A stretch of 64,000 nucleotides of DNA, taken from contig NZ_JBHSYQ010000001.1 of NCBI RefSeq assembly GCF_042662225.1, positions 62,001-126,000 on the forward strand. The letters run 5' to 3'. The notes under the pieces were generated by a model. That model did no database searches, was not told where the DNA came from, and saw only the letters and a list, made by a program, of their open reading frames with translations. Numbering within the stretch: the stretch's first letter is position 1; the number at the start of each line of letters is the position of its first letter. The DNA comes from Nibribacter roseus (GTDB lineage Bacteria > Bacteroidota > Bacteroidia > Cytophagales > Hymenobacteraceae). This document shows, piece by piece, positions 24,696 through 34,300 of this stretch. The position numbers and the translations under genes are program-made.

Positions 24696-27317
24696 TTGGC
24701 TAAATCCGCAGAATTCAGCGCCACGCCGCTGATGAAACAATACAACGCAATAAAGGCAAAGCACCCGGGGGCTCTCCTGCTCTTCAGGGTGGGTGATTTT
24801 TACGAGACCTTCGGCGAAGACGCCATCAAGGCAAGTAAAATTCTAGGCATTATGCTGACCAAGCGGGGCAACGGCTCGGCCTCAGAGACTGCGTTGGCCG
24901 GTTTTCCGCATCACTCCCTAGACACGTACCTGCCCAAGTTGGTGCGGGCGGGGGAGCGGGTAGCCATTTGTGACCAATTGGAAGACCCTAAAACCGTGAA
25001 AGGCATAGTGAAGCGGGGCGTGACTGAGCTGGTAACGCCGGGCGTATCTTTCAATGACCAGGTGCTGGAGCAGAAACGAAACAATTACCTGGCCTCGCTG
25101 CACTTCGGCAAAAATGAAATAGGTATTGCGTTGCTGGATGCCTCTACCGGTGAATTCCTGCTGGCCCAGGGCGATGCCGTGTATATGGGGAAGCTGCTGC
25201 AGAATTTCAGTCCCGCAGAGGTGTTGTTCTGCAAAGGCAAAAAAGATTTGTTTTTTCAGAGCTTTGGGCAAGACTTCTGCCATTACGCGCTTGATGAATG
25301 GGTATACAGCTATGATTTCGCGGTGGAGTCACTGACCAAGCAGTTCAACACCAAAAATCTGAAAGGTTTTGGCGTGGAGGGGCTCACGGAGGGTATTACC
25401 GCCGCCGGGGCTATCCTGCACTACATGGCCGAAACCCAGCACCACGACTTGCGACATATCACGGCCTTGGGTCGGTTGGAAGAAGATAAGTATGTGTGGC
25501 TGGATCGTTTTACGGTGCGTAACCTGGAGCTGGTGTTTCCGCAGCACCCTGAGGGTGTGCCGCTCATTGACGTGCTGGACCACACCATTACGCCCATGGG
25601 AGCCCGGATGCTGCGCAAGTGGCTTGTTCTCCCTTTAAAAGATGCCGCACAAATCCGCCGGAGATTAGACACCGTGGAGGCGTTGCAGGCGCGGCCGGAG
25701 CTGCTGCAGGATATTCAGCACTACCTCAAGCAGATCAATGACCTGGAGCGCCTGATTTCCAAAGTGGCGGTGCGTCGGGTGAACCCCAGAGAATTGCTTC
25801 AGCTGGCCCGTTCTTTAGAGGCTACTGTTCCTATCAAAGAGTTACTGACGGTGAGCGGCGTACCGGCTCTGCAAAAACTAGCCGATCAATTGCTGCCCTG
25901 CGACAGCGTGCGCGACGAGATTCAAGCAATTCTGAAACCTGACGCCCCTATGCTGACACACCAAGGTAACATGGTGAACGACGGTATTGACCCAGAACTG
26001 GACGAGCTGCGGGCCATTGCGTTCTCGGGTAAAGATTACCTCTTGCAGATTCAGCAGCGCGAAGTGCAGAACACGGGCATCACCAGCCTGAAAATCGCCT
26101 ATAATAAAGTGTTCGGCTATTACCTGGAGGTGACACACGCGCACAAAGACAAAGTGCCCAGCTCCTGGATACGCAAGCAGACGCTGGTAAACGCCGAGCG
26201 CTATATCACCGAGGAGCTGAAGACATACGAAGAGAAGATTCTGCACGCCGAAGACCGCCTTTTTGTAATTGAACAGCGCATTTTCAATGAGTTGGTCATC
26301 AGCGCGGCTGAGTTCGTGCCCCAAATTCAGCAAAATGCCAAAGCCCTTGCCGTGCTGGACTGTCTGGCCAACTTCGCGCAGCTCGCCCAGCAGAACGGCT
26401 ACGTAAAGCCTGAGGTGAATGAAGGCACTGCCTTGAACATCAAACAAGGCCGCCATCCGGTTATAGAAAAGCAGTTGCCGCTGGGCGAGCGCTATGTGCC
26501 CAACGATATTCTGCTGGACAACGAAGAGCAGCAAATCATCATTATCACGGGCCCTAACATGGCTGGTAAAAGTGCGTTGCTCCGCCAGACCGCCCTCATA
26601 GTACTCATGGCCCAAATCGGGAGCTTTGTGCCTGCCGAGGCTGCTGAGATAGGTGTAATTGACAAAATCTTCACCCGCGTGGGCGCCTCAGACAATTTGA
26701 GCCGGGGCGAAAGTACATTTATGGTGGAAATGACCGAAACGGCCAGCATTCTGAACAACCTCTCGGACCGTAGCTTAGTGCTCATGGACGAAATTGGCCG
26801 CGGTACCAGTACCTATGACGGAATCTCCATTGCCTGGGCTATTGTGGAGCACCTGCACAACGCTCCGAAAGGCAGAGCCAAGACTTTGTTTGCCACGCAC
26901 TATCATGAGCTAAACCAGCTCACCGAAGATTTCCCACGCGTGCGCAACTTCAACGTGAGCGTGAAAGAAAGTAACGGCAAGATTCTGTTCATGCGCAAGC
27001 TGGTAGAAGGCGGCAGTGCCCATAGCTTCGGAATTCAGGTGGCCCAAATGGCGGGTATGCCTAATAGCGTAGTCATTCGGGCCAGTGAGATTATGCACCA
27101 TCTAGAGCAGGAGAAAATCAGTCACCCGAATCAAGACCCGCAGGAAACGCTAAAGACGCTGCCCAAACAGCCGTACCAGCTCAGCATGTTTGAGCTGAAC
27201 GACCCGCAGTTGGTGCGCATCAAAGAAATGTTCGAGAAGCTGGACATTAATACTATTACTCCGGTAGAGGCATTACTGAAGTTGAATGAGTTAAAAATGC
27301 TGGTAGATAAAAAATAG
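24696..27317 (+). CDS. mutS: DNA mismatch repair protein MutS
   Basis: Mismatch-recognition ATPase of 873 aa, the usual MutS1 length. The mismatch-reading motif GDFYETF (Phe35, Glu37) is in domain I. The C-terminal ATPase has Walker A in ITGPNMAGKSALLRQ, the SRGESTFMVEM segment, Walker B LVLMDEIGRGTST and the FATHYHEL motif. It starts at a TTG (24696) giving MAKSAEFSATPLMKQYNAIK, which aligns with family N-termini; the next ATG is at codon 13. It acts with a MutL encoded elsewhere. Confidence 0.97.
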   Translation: MAKSAEFSATPLMKQYNAIKAKHPGALLLFRVGDFYETFGEDAIKASKILGIMLTKRGNGSASETALAGFPHHSLDTYLPKLVRAGERVAICDQLEDPKTVKGIVKRGVTELVTPGVSFNDQVLEQKRNNYLASLHFGKNEIGIALLDASTGEFLLAQGDAVYMGKLLQNFSPAEVLFCKGKKDLFFQSFGQDFCHYALDEWVYSYDFAVESLTKQFNTKNLKGFGVEGLTEGITAAGAILHYMAETQHHDLRHITALGRLEEDKYVWLDRFTVRNLELVFPQHPEGVPLIDVLDHTITPMGARMLRKWLVLPLKDAAQIRRRLDTVEALQARPELLQDIQHYLKQINDLERLISKVAVRRVNPRELLQLARSLEATVPIKELLTVSGVPALQKLADQLLPCDSVRDEIQAILKPDAPMLTHQGNMVNDGIDPELDELRAIAFSGKDYLLQIQQREVQNTGITSLKIAYNKVFGYYLEVTHAHKDKVPSSWIRKQTLVNAERYITEELKTYEEKILHAEDRLFVIEQRIFNELVISAAEFVPQIQQNAKALAVLDCLANFAQLAQQNGYVKPEVNEGTALNIKQGRHPVIEKQLPLGERYVPNDILLDNEEQQIIIITGPNMAGKSALLRQTALIVLMAQIGSFVPAEAAEIGVIDKIFTRVGASDNLSRGESTFMVEMTETASILNNLSDRSLVLMDEIGRGTSTYDGISIAWAIVEHLHNAPKGRAKTLFATHYHELNQLTEDFPRVRNFNVSVKESNGKILFMRKLVEGGSAHSFGIQVAQMAGMPNSVVIRASEIMHHLEQEKISHPNQDPQETLKTLPKQPYQLSMFELNDPQLVRIKEMFEKLDINTITPVEALLKLNELKMLVDKK

Positions 27318-27318
27318 T

Positions 27319-27352
27319 CTTAAGTTCTGAGTTGCGAGTCTTGACTCGGGGA
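27319..27352. repeat. heptamer array (GAGTC type), short
   Basis: TTCTGAGTTGCGAGTCTTGA holds 7-bp-spaced GAGT units, starting just after the mutS stop codon. It is related to the arrays at 55358 and 55513. Confidence 0.5.
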
Positions 27353-27365
27353 AAGGTAATAAGAA

Positions 27366-27403
27366 CTGTTTTGAGCCTGTATTTCCAAAAGAAGGTCAAA
27401 AGC
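27366..27403. repeat. dispersed palindrome, copy 13 (degenerate)
   Basis: CTGTTTTGAGCCTGTATTTC pairs with GAAGGTCAAAAGC. It lies downstream of mutS, where no ordinary terminator was found. Confidence 0.6.
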
Positions 27404-27445
27404 ATAACCAATACTATACCCTGCGGAAAGCGCTAATTCTAGTAG

Positions 27446-27508
27446 ATTTCCCCTTTGAAGGGGGGAAGGGGGGCGTTTACATTTGCCGGTCATGGCGTTC
27501 CCGCAAAG
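27446..27508. repeat. third copy of the CTCCCC...GTTTAC repeat
   Basis: Begins GATTTCCCCTTTGAAGGGGG and reaches GTTTAC, then GCCGGTCATGGCGTTCCC. It aligns with the reverse complement of 6072-6128, so the element is about 60 bp long, more than the arms seen at 5956. Confidence 0.65.
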
Positions 27509-27553
27509 TTTATAGGAGAATGTGCTTCTGTTCTTGTGGAGGTGCTCTCCAAC

Positions 27554-27591
27554 CGTTTTCGGCTTGTTTTTAGAAAAGTAGCCTTGAAAGG
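27554..27591. repeat. dispersed palindrome, copy 14
   Basis: CGTTTTCGGCTTGTTTTTAG pairs with AAAAGTAGCCTTGAAAGG, with imperfect right arm. It lies upstream of the tRNA promoter. Confidence 0.65.
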
Positions 27592-27676
27592 CAGGAGGGC
27601 GAGAAATTAATGAAAAATTTTCTCGCTGATTTTCAGATGGATTTAGCAGAAGTAAAGATTTTTTTGTGACAGACTC

Positions 27677-27706
27677 TTGACAAAAGAGAAAATGTGCTTA
27701 CCTTTG
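27677..27706 (+). promoter_or_regulatory. promoter of the tRNA pair
   Basis: TTG (27677-27679) and TACCTTTG (27699-27706) with a 19-bp spacer, an excellent match to the Bacteroidota housekeeping promoter. It lies 34 bp before tRNA-Gly. Confidence 0.75.
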
Positions 27707-27739
27707 TATCACTAATTCAAACAGCGAGTTAGAAACAAC

Positions 27740-27812
27740 GCGAAAGTAGCTCAGTTGGTAGAGCGCGACCTTGCCAAGGTCGAGGTCGCGGGTTCGAACC
27801 CCGTCTTTCGCT
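27740..27812 (+). tRNA. tRNA-Gly (GCC)
   Basis: 73 nt. The acceptor stem GCGAAAG pairs with CTTTCGC (27805-27811). The anticodon stem-loop GACCT-TGCCAAG-GTC shows anticodon GCC. D-loop AGCTCAGTTGGTAGAGC and T-loop GGTTCGAACC are canonical. CCA is not encoded. Confidence 0.96.
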
Positions 27813-27819
27813 CGAAGAA

Positions 27820-27847
27820 AAAAGACGTTGCTTCGGTAACGTCTTTT
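27820..27847 (+). terminator. hairpin with UUCG tetraloop between the tRNA genes
   Basis: AAAAGACGTTGC pairs with GTAACGTCTTTT around TTCG, with one G-U pair and T-rich sequence after it. It may terminate or act as a processing hairpin between the two tRNAs. Confidence 0.75.
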
Positions 27848-27885
27848 CTTTATCTGCCTATTTCATCTCTACTTGAGATGAGGTC

Positions 27886-27969
27886 GCCGGGATGGTGGAA
27901 CTGGTAGACACGCAAGACTTAAAATCTTGTGACCATTAGGTCGTGCGGGTTCGATTCCCGCTCCTGGTA
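27886..27969 (+). tRNA. tRNA-Leu (TAA)
   Basis: 84 nt. The anticodon arm CAAGA-CTTAAAA-TCTTG shows anticodon TAA. The long variable arm (GTGACCATTAGGTCGT) marks a class II tRNA. T-loop GGTTCGATTCC. The acceptor stem GCCGGGA pairs with TCCTGGT and has two G-U pairs. CCA is not encoded. Confidence 0.95.
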
Positions 27970-27970
27970 C

Positions 27971-28008
27971 AAAAGAAGCCTGAATCAGAAGTGGTTCAGG
28001 CTTCTTTT
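27971..28008 (+). terminator. terminator after tRNA-Leu
   Basis: AAAAGAAGCCTGAA (27971-27984) and TTCAGGCTTCTTTT (27995-28008) form a perfect 14-bp stem. Confidence 0.9.
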
Positions 28009-28042
28009 GTTTAAAGTAATAAAGAACTAGCCAACATGTCAC

Positions 28043-28652
28043 TTAATACCTGGAATCCTTCTGAAACGGCAGATTAGCCATCTTCTCCAACTCCATGCTG
28101 TGGAAATCAAACTCCGCCACCACTTTGCTATACAAAAGGTATACACCGTTTCCCTTGTACGGCTTGGAATGGAGTCTGGGTGGGTAGAGAACGGTATAAA
28201 AGAAATCGCTGGTGGCGTCCAGGAAAGTGCCGAACCGCATGACCTACCTAAGAACGGTGCGCACGTATTTGGTGTTGACCAAAACTCCTGTCATACATCT
28301 TTTTTTTCCCCACAAATGCCAGCAGTTCTTTGACCGGTATGTCGCCCCGCTCTGCCGTTTGCAATGTGCCAAAGTACGAGTAGGTGATCGTGGACGCCAA
28401 CAGCTCCATTTCGTCATAGGCATTTTCTATGGCGGTATGAGTAAGGGCAGGTAAGGTGAAGTTTTTTAGAAGGAACTGAAACAATGACAGGCCTTCGGCG
28501 AGGGAAGCATTGTGCCACAGAATCATGTGCGCCTCCCAGAGCCAGATATTTTCTCCCTTGCCGGGTTCACCGACAATAGGTAAACCCATTTCTCTCATGA
28601 TGGTTTGGCGCAGTTTACTCGTCCATTGCTAGGTGCCGTGGAGCCTGTCCAT
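28043..28652 (-). pseudogene. decayed gene of unknown function
   Basis: A minus-strand reading frame can be rebuilt from ATG at 28652 to the stop at 28043 if three lesions are bridged. Codon 8 is TAG (28629-28631). A run of eight A residues (28300-28307) shifts the frame; with seven, the sense continues MTGVLVNTKYVRTVLR. A second in-frame TAG (28244-28246) then precedes VMRFGTFLDATSDFFYTVLY. The pieces read as one protein of about 200 aa, including GENIWLWEAHMILWHNASLA and ENAYDEMELLASTITYSYFG. I do not recognise the family. Both TAG codons could come from CAG. Confidence 0.65.
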
Positions 28653-29099
28653 ACCTGTCACGTACAATTAATTCTAGTTAATGGAGTCATTCTCATATAC
28701 CTGAGCTTTCGTGGCAATAATCTCTGTTACTAATTATTTGTAATCGGGAACCTTAGGTGATCAGATAGCAACTATAAAAATCACTAGAAATGGTGATTGT
28801 GGGTGAGAGAGTGATGCTATACATTTGTAAAGAGCTTTGATCATTTATACAGGTATTGCTGTCAATTCATAATTGTCATAAAAGTAATAGATCTAAATTT
28901 TACTGTAGTTGCACCATTTGCATTAGATTTAGGTAAATCCAACATTTAAAGAAGTTAGAGAATTGAGTTGTACTCCGTTCACTGCGGAATATGGAATGTG
29001 CTTCAAAGCCACACATGTGCTTTTTTAAGCTTTTTGCTCTAATCATTACTGTATCTGCATCTTTACAAGGTGTTACAATTTAATAATTCAAATATTATT
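28653..29099. other. intergenic region, no gene seen
   Basis: About 450 bp of AT-rich sequence between the decayed gene and the SBBP-repeat gene. No convincing frame, hairpin or RNA. It presumably includes the promoter of the next gene. Confidence 0.5.
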
Positions 29100-31124
29100 A
29101 TGAATAAATTTTACTCTTTGATTTTTGCTTCTCTTTTTGGAGTATTATTTGGCTTGACTGAGCTTAGTGCTCAAGTTCCTACTGTTATTTGGTCTCAATA
29201 TGGCAGCATAAATAGCTTTTTTGGGCAGTCTATTGAAATAGACAGTAAGGGTAACTCTTATGTTTTCGGAAATTTTGAGGGGGAAGCCAAGCTAGGCACT
29301 GCTATTTTAAATAGCAGTGGAGGCAGTGATCTATTTCTTGCAAAGTATACTGCGTCTGGAGATTTGCTCTGGACGACTAAGGCTGGGGGGGTAGGGGAAG
29401 AAAAGGTGAACCTACACGGTGTTGACATAGATAACAATGGTAATGCATATGTTACAGGGGAATTTTGGGGAACCGCTACATTTGGGAATTTTATCCTGAA
29501 TAGCAATGGTGATACTGATATATTTATAGCAAAATACAATTCTGAGGGCGTTTTGCAATGGGTCAAGAATGCTGGTGGATCTGGAAGTGACAAAGGGTTT
29601 GACATTGCAGTTGATGATTTAGGGAATGCTTACATCAATGGTTATTTCAGGGGAGATGCCGTTTTTGGGGATTTAACTTTGTCGCAAACCCTTCCTAATT
29701 ATTCTTGGGATTATGATTCCTTTTTGGCTAAATTAGATACGTCAGGAAATTTCCTTTGGGTGCAGAAAGCTGGTGCTGTGAAGGTTGATCCGGTCCAGTG
29801 TAGTATTTTCGTAGATGGAGAAGGTAACGCCTTTATTACCGGTGCGTTTTATGAAACAGCCTATTTTGGTTCTTCTAGTACTGTAACTTTAAATCGTGGG
29901 GGTATCTACATTGCTAAATACAATGCAGAGGGCAATCTTCAATGGAATACTGTGGTTCCCAGTCCTGGGGATGCTCAATCTTCTAATATTACAGTAGATA
30001 AAGCAGGAAACATTTTTATCACTGGGAATTATGAAGAGAGTATTACTTTCGGAGATACTACTTTTACTACTATTGGAAGTGGAGATATTTTCATAGCTAA
30101 ATATAATGCTCAAGGAGCAGTGCAATGGGCTCGTCGTGCCGGAGCTCAACAATATGATACATCAATAGGGTTGGCAATTGATGCGGATGGCAATGCCTAT
30201 ATTACGGGACTATTCAGTGGGCCTGGTTCTTTTGGAAATATTAATTTTACAAATGAGGCAGGTGATGGTTTTATTGCGAGTTACAACTCCTTTGGGGCTT
30301 TACTTTGGGTGAATAAAATAGCTGGCACAGGGTTTAGCGGTATATCTGGTATTGCGGTGGATAATTCAAAAAGCTTATATTTAACAGGCTTGTTTGAAGG
30401 TGAAATTACGGTTGGTGATACCTCATTTTCTGCTTCGGGTGGGGGAATGTTTGTTGCAAAAATGTCTGTCAATGAACTACGCACCGACCACTCGATCACG
30501 ACGGGCGCCTTGGCCATTTCTTCCATAAGGCCGGGCATCCAGTTCGAGGTCCCCTACGAGAAGACGGGGACCTACGAGCGGTACGTGAACGAGTTCCGGG
30601 TGGAGCTGTCTGACGCCTCGGGCTCTTTCGCCAACGCCCAGGTGATCGGGGCGTACGCCACGCGCAACCCGATCCACGCGCGGATCCCCGCGGGCACGCC
30701 GTCTGGCTCGGGGTACCGGGTGCGCGTGGTGAGCACCTCCCCGGCGGTCGTCGGCACGGAGTCCTCGCCGTTCGCGGTGGTGGGGCAGGCTGTAGCCCCG
30801 TCCGGGGTGGCTGGGGAGCTCCCTGCGGAGACGCTGGTTTACCCTTTGCAGGGGTCTGAGCAGCAGGCCGTGAACCTGGCGGTGTTCCCCAACCCGGCGG
30901 AGGTTGGGGGCGAGGTAGAGCTGCATTTAGATGAACTGCCGGAGGGGCAGGCGCTATTTGAGGTCTATGAGCTTTCCGGGCGCAGGGTATACGCAGAGTC
31001 CCTCGCGCATCCCGGGGGGGGATGGGAGCGCAGGTTGCAGGTCTCAGCCTTGAGCCCCGGCCTTTACCTGGTCCGCCTCTCCTCTGGAGGGGTGGCGCAT
31101 ACAGCCAGGCTGGTGGTAAGGTAA
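29100..31124 (+). CDS. SBBP beta-propeller protein with T9SS sorting domain (mosaic)
   Basis: Protein of 674 aa starting at the ATG at 29100 (signal peptide MNKFYSLIFASLFGVLFGLT). Residues about 30-460 are repeats of roughly 45-60 aa such as SKGNSYVFGNFEGEAKLG and DADGNAYITGLFSGPGSFGN, each with an FIAKYN-type strand: an SBBP beta-propeller. The C-terminal 200 residues carry a linker domain and a T9SS type A sorting domain (VFPNPAEVGGEVELHLDELP onwards). Base composition changes sharply at about 30480: bases 29701-29760 hold 21 G or C of 60, bases 30661-30720 hold 47 of 60. The 3' module looks acquired or exchanged separately. Cell-surface or secreted; ligand unknown. Confidence 0.85.
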   Translation: MNKFYSLIFASLFGVLFGLTELSAQVPTVIWSQYGSINSFFGQSIEIDSKGNSYVFGNFEGEAKLGTAILNSSGGSDLFLAKYTASGDLLWTTKAGGVGEEKVNLHGVDIDNNGNAYVTGEFWGTATFGNFILNSNGDTDIFIAKYNSEGVLQWVKNAGGSGSDKGFDIAVDDLGNAYINGYFRGDAVFGDLTLSQTLPNYSWDYDSFLAKLDTSGNFLWVQKAGAVKVDPVQCSIFVDGEGNAFITGAFYETAYFGSSSTVTLNRGGIYIAKYNAEGNLQWNTVVPSPGDAQSSNITVDKAGNIFITGNYEESITFGDTTFTTIGSGDIFIAKYNAQGAVQWARRAGAQQYDTSIGLAIDADGNAYITGLFSGPGSFGNINFTNEAGDGFIASYNSFGALLWVNKIAGTGFSGISGIAVDNSKSLYLTGLFEGEITVGDTSFSASGGGMFVAKMSVNELRTDHSITTGALAISSIRPGIQFEVPYEKTGTYERYVNEFRVELSDASGSFANAQVIGAYATRNPIHARIPAGTPSGSGYRVRVVSTSPAVVGTESSPFAVVGQAVAPSGVAGELPAETLVYPLQGSEQQAVNLAVFPNPAEVGGEVELHLDELPEGQALFEVYELSGRRVYAESLAHPGGGWERRLQVSALSPGLYLVRLSSGGVAHTARLVVR

Positions 31125-31180
31125 CTCTGGAGTTCCAGTAGCGTTAGCAAACCATGAATAAAAAAGTTTGATAGTTAATC

Positions 31181-31236
31181 ATAAATGGAAAAAGGATAAA
31201 CCAGTTCTAGAACTGGTTTATCCTTTTTCCATTTAT
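31181..31236. terminator. perfect 56-bp palindrome between convergent genes
   Basis: 28-bp arms without a spacer, centred at 31208/31209; the 3' arm begins AGAACTGGTTTATCC and contains CTTTTTCC. It lies between the plus-strand SBBP gene and the minus-strand sensor gene, so a bidirectional terminator is the simplest reading, although the stem is AT-rich. Confidence 0.65.
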
Positions 31237-31339
31237 GCCTTGTTGCTTAGTAAAGGACTTGGTTTGCTATGTGGCTAGATCACTTCTTCTTTGCTCCAAC
31301 TAGCTTTATCGTACAGGTACACAGGTTTACGGCTTAGAT

Positions 31340-34300
31340 CTACACCTCCTGTACTTCCTGGTCTTTATCCACACTTTCAGCTTTACTGACAATGTCTTTT
31401 ATGATGGTGTCAAGTTCAACGCTAGAGGATTTGATATAGGAGAACAACGTCTGTTGGTCTACCTGAGAAGTATTGTCTTGTAATAAATTGATCAAGCCTA
31501 AAATACGGGCCAACGGGGCTCTAACCACATGGCTCTGGATCCAGGTGATTTCGCGGAGGCGGGCGTTTTGCATTTCAATGGCCTTCAGATACTCTTGTCG
31601 CTCGGTGAAGTCCCGTTGAATAGAAATAAAATGAGTGATGTGCCCTTGCTTGTCAGTGATAGGAGAGATGTTGATGTTGACAAAAAACTCTTCTCCGTTC
31701 TTTCGGTAATTGATAACGCCTACTTCACAAGCCTCGCCATTTTCAATAGCGTTTCGTAACCGGTTAAGCGTAAGCCTGTCGGTTTTAGGGCCTTGTAGCA
31801 TCCGCGGCGACTGGCCAAAGACTTCTGAGGCAGAGTACCCCGTCATTTCTGTAAACGCTTTATTAACGTAGATAATGCGAGGACCCGGTTCGTTTAACAG
31901 GTCGGCTTCTGTAATGAGTACCGCATCGTTGGCATGGGTGATAACTGACTCCAATAGTCTCAGCCGTTCTTCTTCTTCCTTTAGCTTGGTGACATCTTGC
32001 ATGGCTCCTAGCATTCTAACGGCTTTGCCAGATTGATCCCGTAGAATGTAGCCATGGTCATTGACGTAGGCAAATTCATTATTCGCCTTCCGGAAACGAT
32101 ATTCAGCAAACCAGATAGTGGTATCTCCTGCAATAGCATTGAAAAAAGTATCAGTTACTCTGTGGTAGTCTTCGGGGTGCAGGTTATCCATCCATAAGTT
32201 GAAGTTACTTTTGATGTCCACTGGAGAATAACCAAAGTGGCGGGTGAGATTTTCTCCCCAATACATTTCATGTTGTATAAGATCGTAGTCCCAGATTACA
32301 TCTGAAGTGGCTTTGTTTATTAGGCTAAAACGGTCGTTGCTGACTTGTAGATCTTTGGTGCGTGCCTCTACCAGCGCTACAAGTTTCGCTTCTTGTTGGT
32401 GCTGGGCCAGTACTTTCTTGGCAGTATATCCAGCCACGAACAACAGGAGGAGTAAAGCAGATTTAAACCACAATGTTTGGTAGAAGAATGGCTCAACAGT
32501 AAAGTGAAGTTGCCTTGTTTCAGACCAGGTGCCGTTCAATTCTGCTTTTACCTCAAACGTGTAATTGCCGGGCTCTAAAGATGAGAAATAAGCAGTTCTT
32601 CTTTGACCTGCCAATTCCCATGCCTCGTCAACCTCTTTCAATCGGTAGTGGAAATTGATTTCATTGGGGCTGTAGAAGTTGATACTGGTGTAGTCAATTG
32701 CTACGGTATGAACCCCAGGCGGAAGTGAAACGTTTTTAGACAAGTCTACCAACTCATTGGCAAAACGCATGGTCTGTATGTGAATGTTGGCTGTGTAAGG
32801 AGCTTCATTCAATTGAACAGGGTCTATTATCGCTATTCCTTCTACTGTAGGAAACCATAGGCTGCCGTCTTGCATTTTGGTGCCTGCCGGAAAAACTCCT
32901 CCGTTGGTTTCAGCATTACGCATGCCATCAGCGTGGTTGTACAATTGTGCCTGAATGGTCTCTTTTCCAGAATTACCTGACTTCGCTTTCTCCAGATCAG
33001 AAGTGGCTATTCTCTGAATGCCATAGGCTCCACTAAGCCAAACGGAACCCAAACCGTCATCTAAGATCTGGTAGATATCATTGAAGGCTAAACCGTTCTT
33101 CTTGTTTATAAGAGTGAACTTTTGACCGTTAATGAAGACCAATCCTTTTTCAGTGCCTAACCAGATGGTGCCGCTTTTGTCTTGGTAAAAGCAATTAATG
33201 ATATTGGCGGGTAAACCTTTGCTAGGAAGGTATGCTGTTATTTTTCCACTAGGGGTTATGCATAGTGCGCCAGCACCTCTGCTCCCAAACCACTTGTTAT
33301 GGTGTTGGTCTTCAAAAGCGCTAACGAAATCAGTTTGAGAAAAAGAAGAAGGTATAGGCAGGCTTGAAATTTTTCCTTCAGGATGAAGCGTGTGAATTCC
33401 ACCGGAGCGGGTGGCAATCCATACAGTTTGGCTGGCATCAGTCAGGATAGCCTGTACTAAATTACTGGCCAAACCGTCTGCCTGGGTGAAGTGCTGGTCT
33501 ATTTTTCCTGTTTGTAAATTAAACCGGTTCAAACCATTTGGAGTGCCTATGTATACGGCATCTTTGGTTCCACCGATAGACAGAATCAAATCAGATGCTA
33601 AGCCTTGCTTATGATTAAGATGCAAAGACTTGCCTTTTGAGATTTTAGTAACACCCTGACCAGCGGTCCCCACCCATACATCACCGGAGGAGTGCTGATA
33701 AATAGGCAGCACAATTTCGCTGGCCAGCTTGAATCTGGGAGACAGCATGTGCACCTGAGCTGGTTTCAACTGTACCAGTCCAGAGGCGGCGGTACCCAAC
33801 CAGAGCATGTCTCTGCCGGTAAACAAAATGCTTCGCACCCCATCAGGGGGTAAGCCATTCGCTATTAGAGGCTGAAACTTTCCGTCCTGTAGTTGGTGCA
33901 CTCCAGAGGTAAGGGTTCCTGCCCACACTTGCCCATTAGGAGCAATGGCTAACGCGGTAATAAAGAGCTCTGGTAGCCCTTCTTTCATAGTGTAGTTTGT
34001 TTCTTTAGAACCTGCCAGGTGAAAGACACCGTGCTCTTTAGTGCCAATCCAAATGGTTCCGTCTGGGGCATGAGCCAGTGTTCTGATGTACTTGTCCTCG
34101 TACCCTTTAATGTTCTGCGGCTGTTGGGTCTTGTGGTTTAGTTGATACAATCCTGCGTTGGTGCCAACCAATAAACCGTTAGGGCCAGAAGAGATAGATT
34201 GAATAGAGCGTTTTTCTGCTAATTTCCAGAATTTAGGCTGCTTAACGGAGCCATTTTCAACATAAAGTAAGTGGCCTGAAACAGTGCCTACCCAAATTCT

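Noticed and set aside
25878..26615. 245-codon minus-strand frame inside mutS
   Set aside because: Shadow of the MutS gene; His- and Leu-rich without domain signs.
27740..27969. tRNA pair as an integration site for a genomic island
   Set aside because: No integrase or repeated tRNA end is seen nearby; the adjacent genes are ordinary apart from one decayed gene.
30477..30926. 149-codon minus-strand frame in the GC-rich end of the SBBP gene
   Set aside because: High GC removes stop codons on both strands; the sequence is Arg-rich and repetitive, and the plus-strand T9SS domain is convincing.
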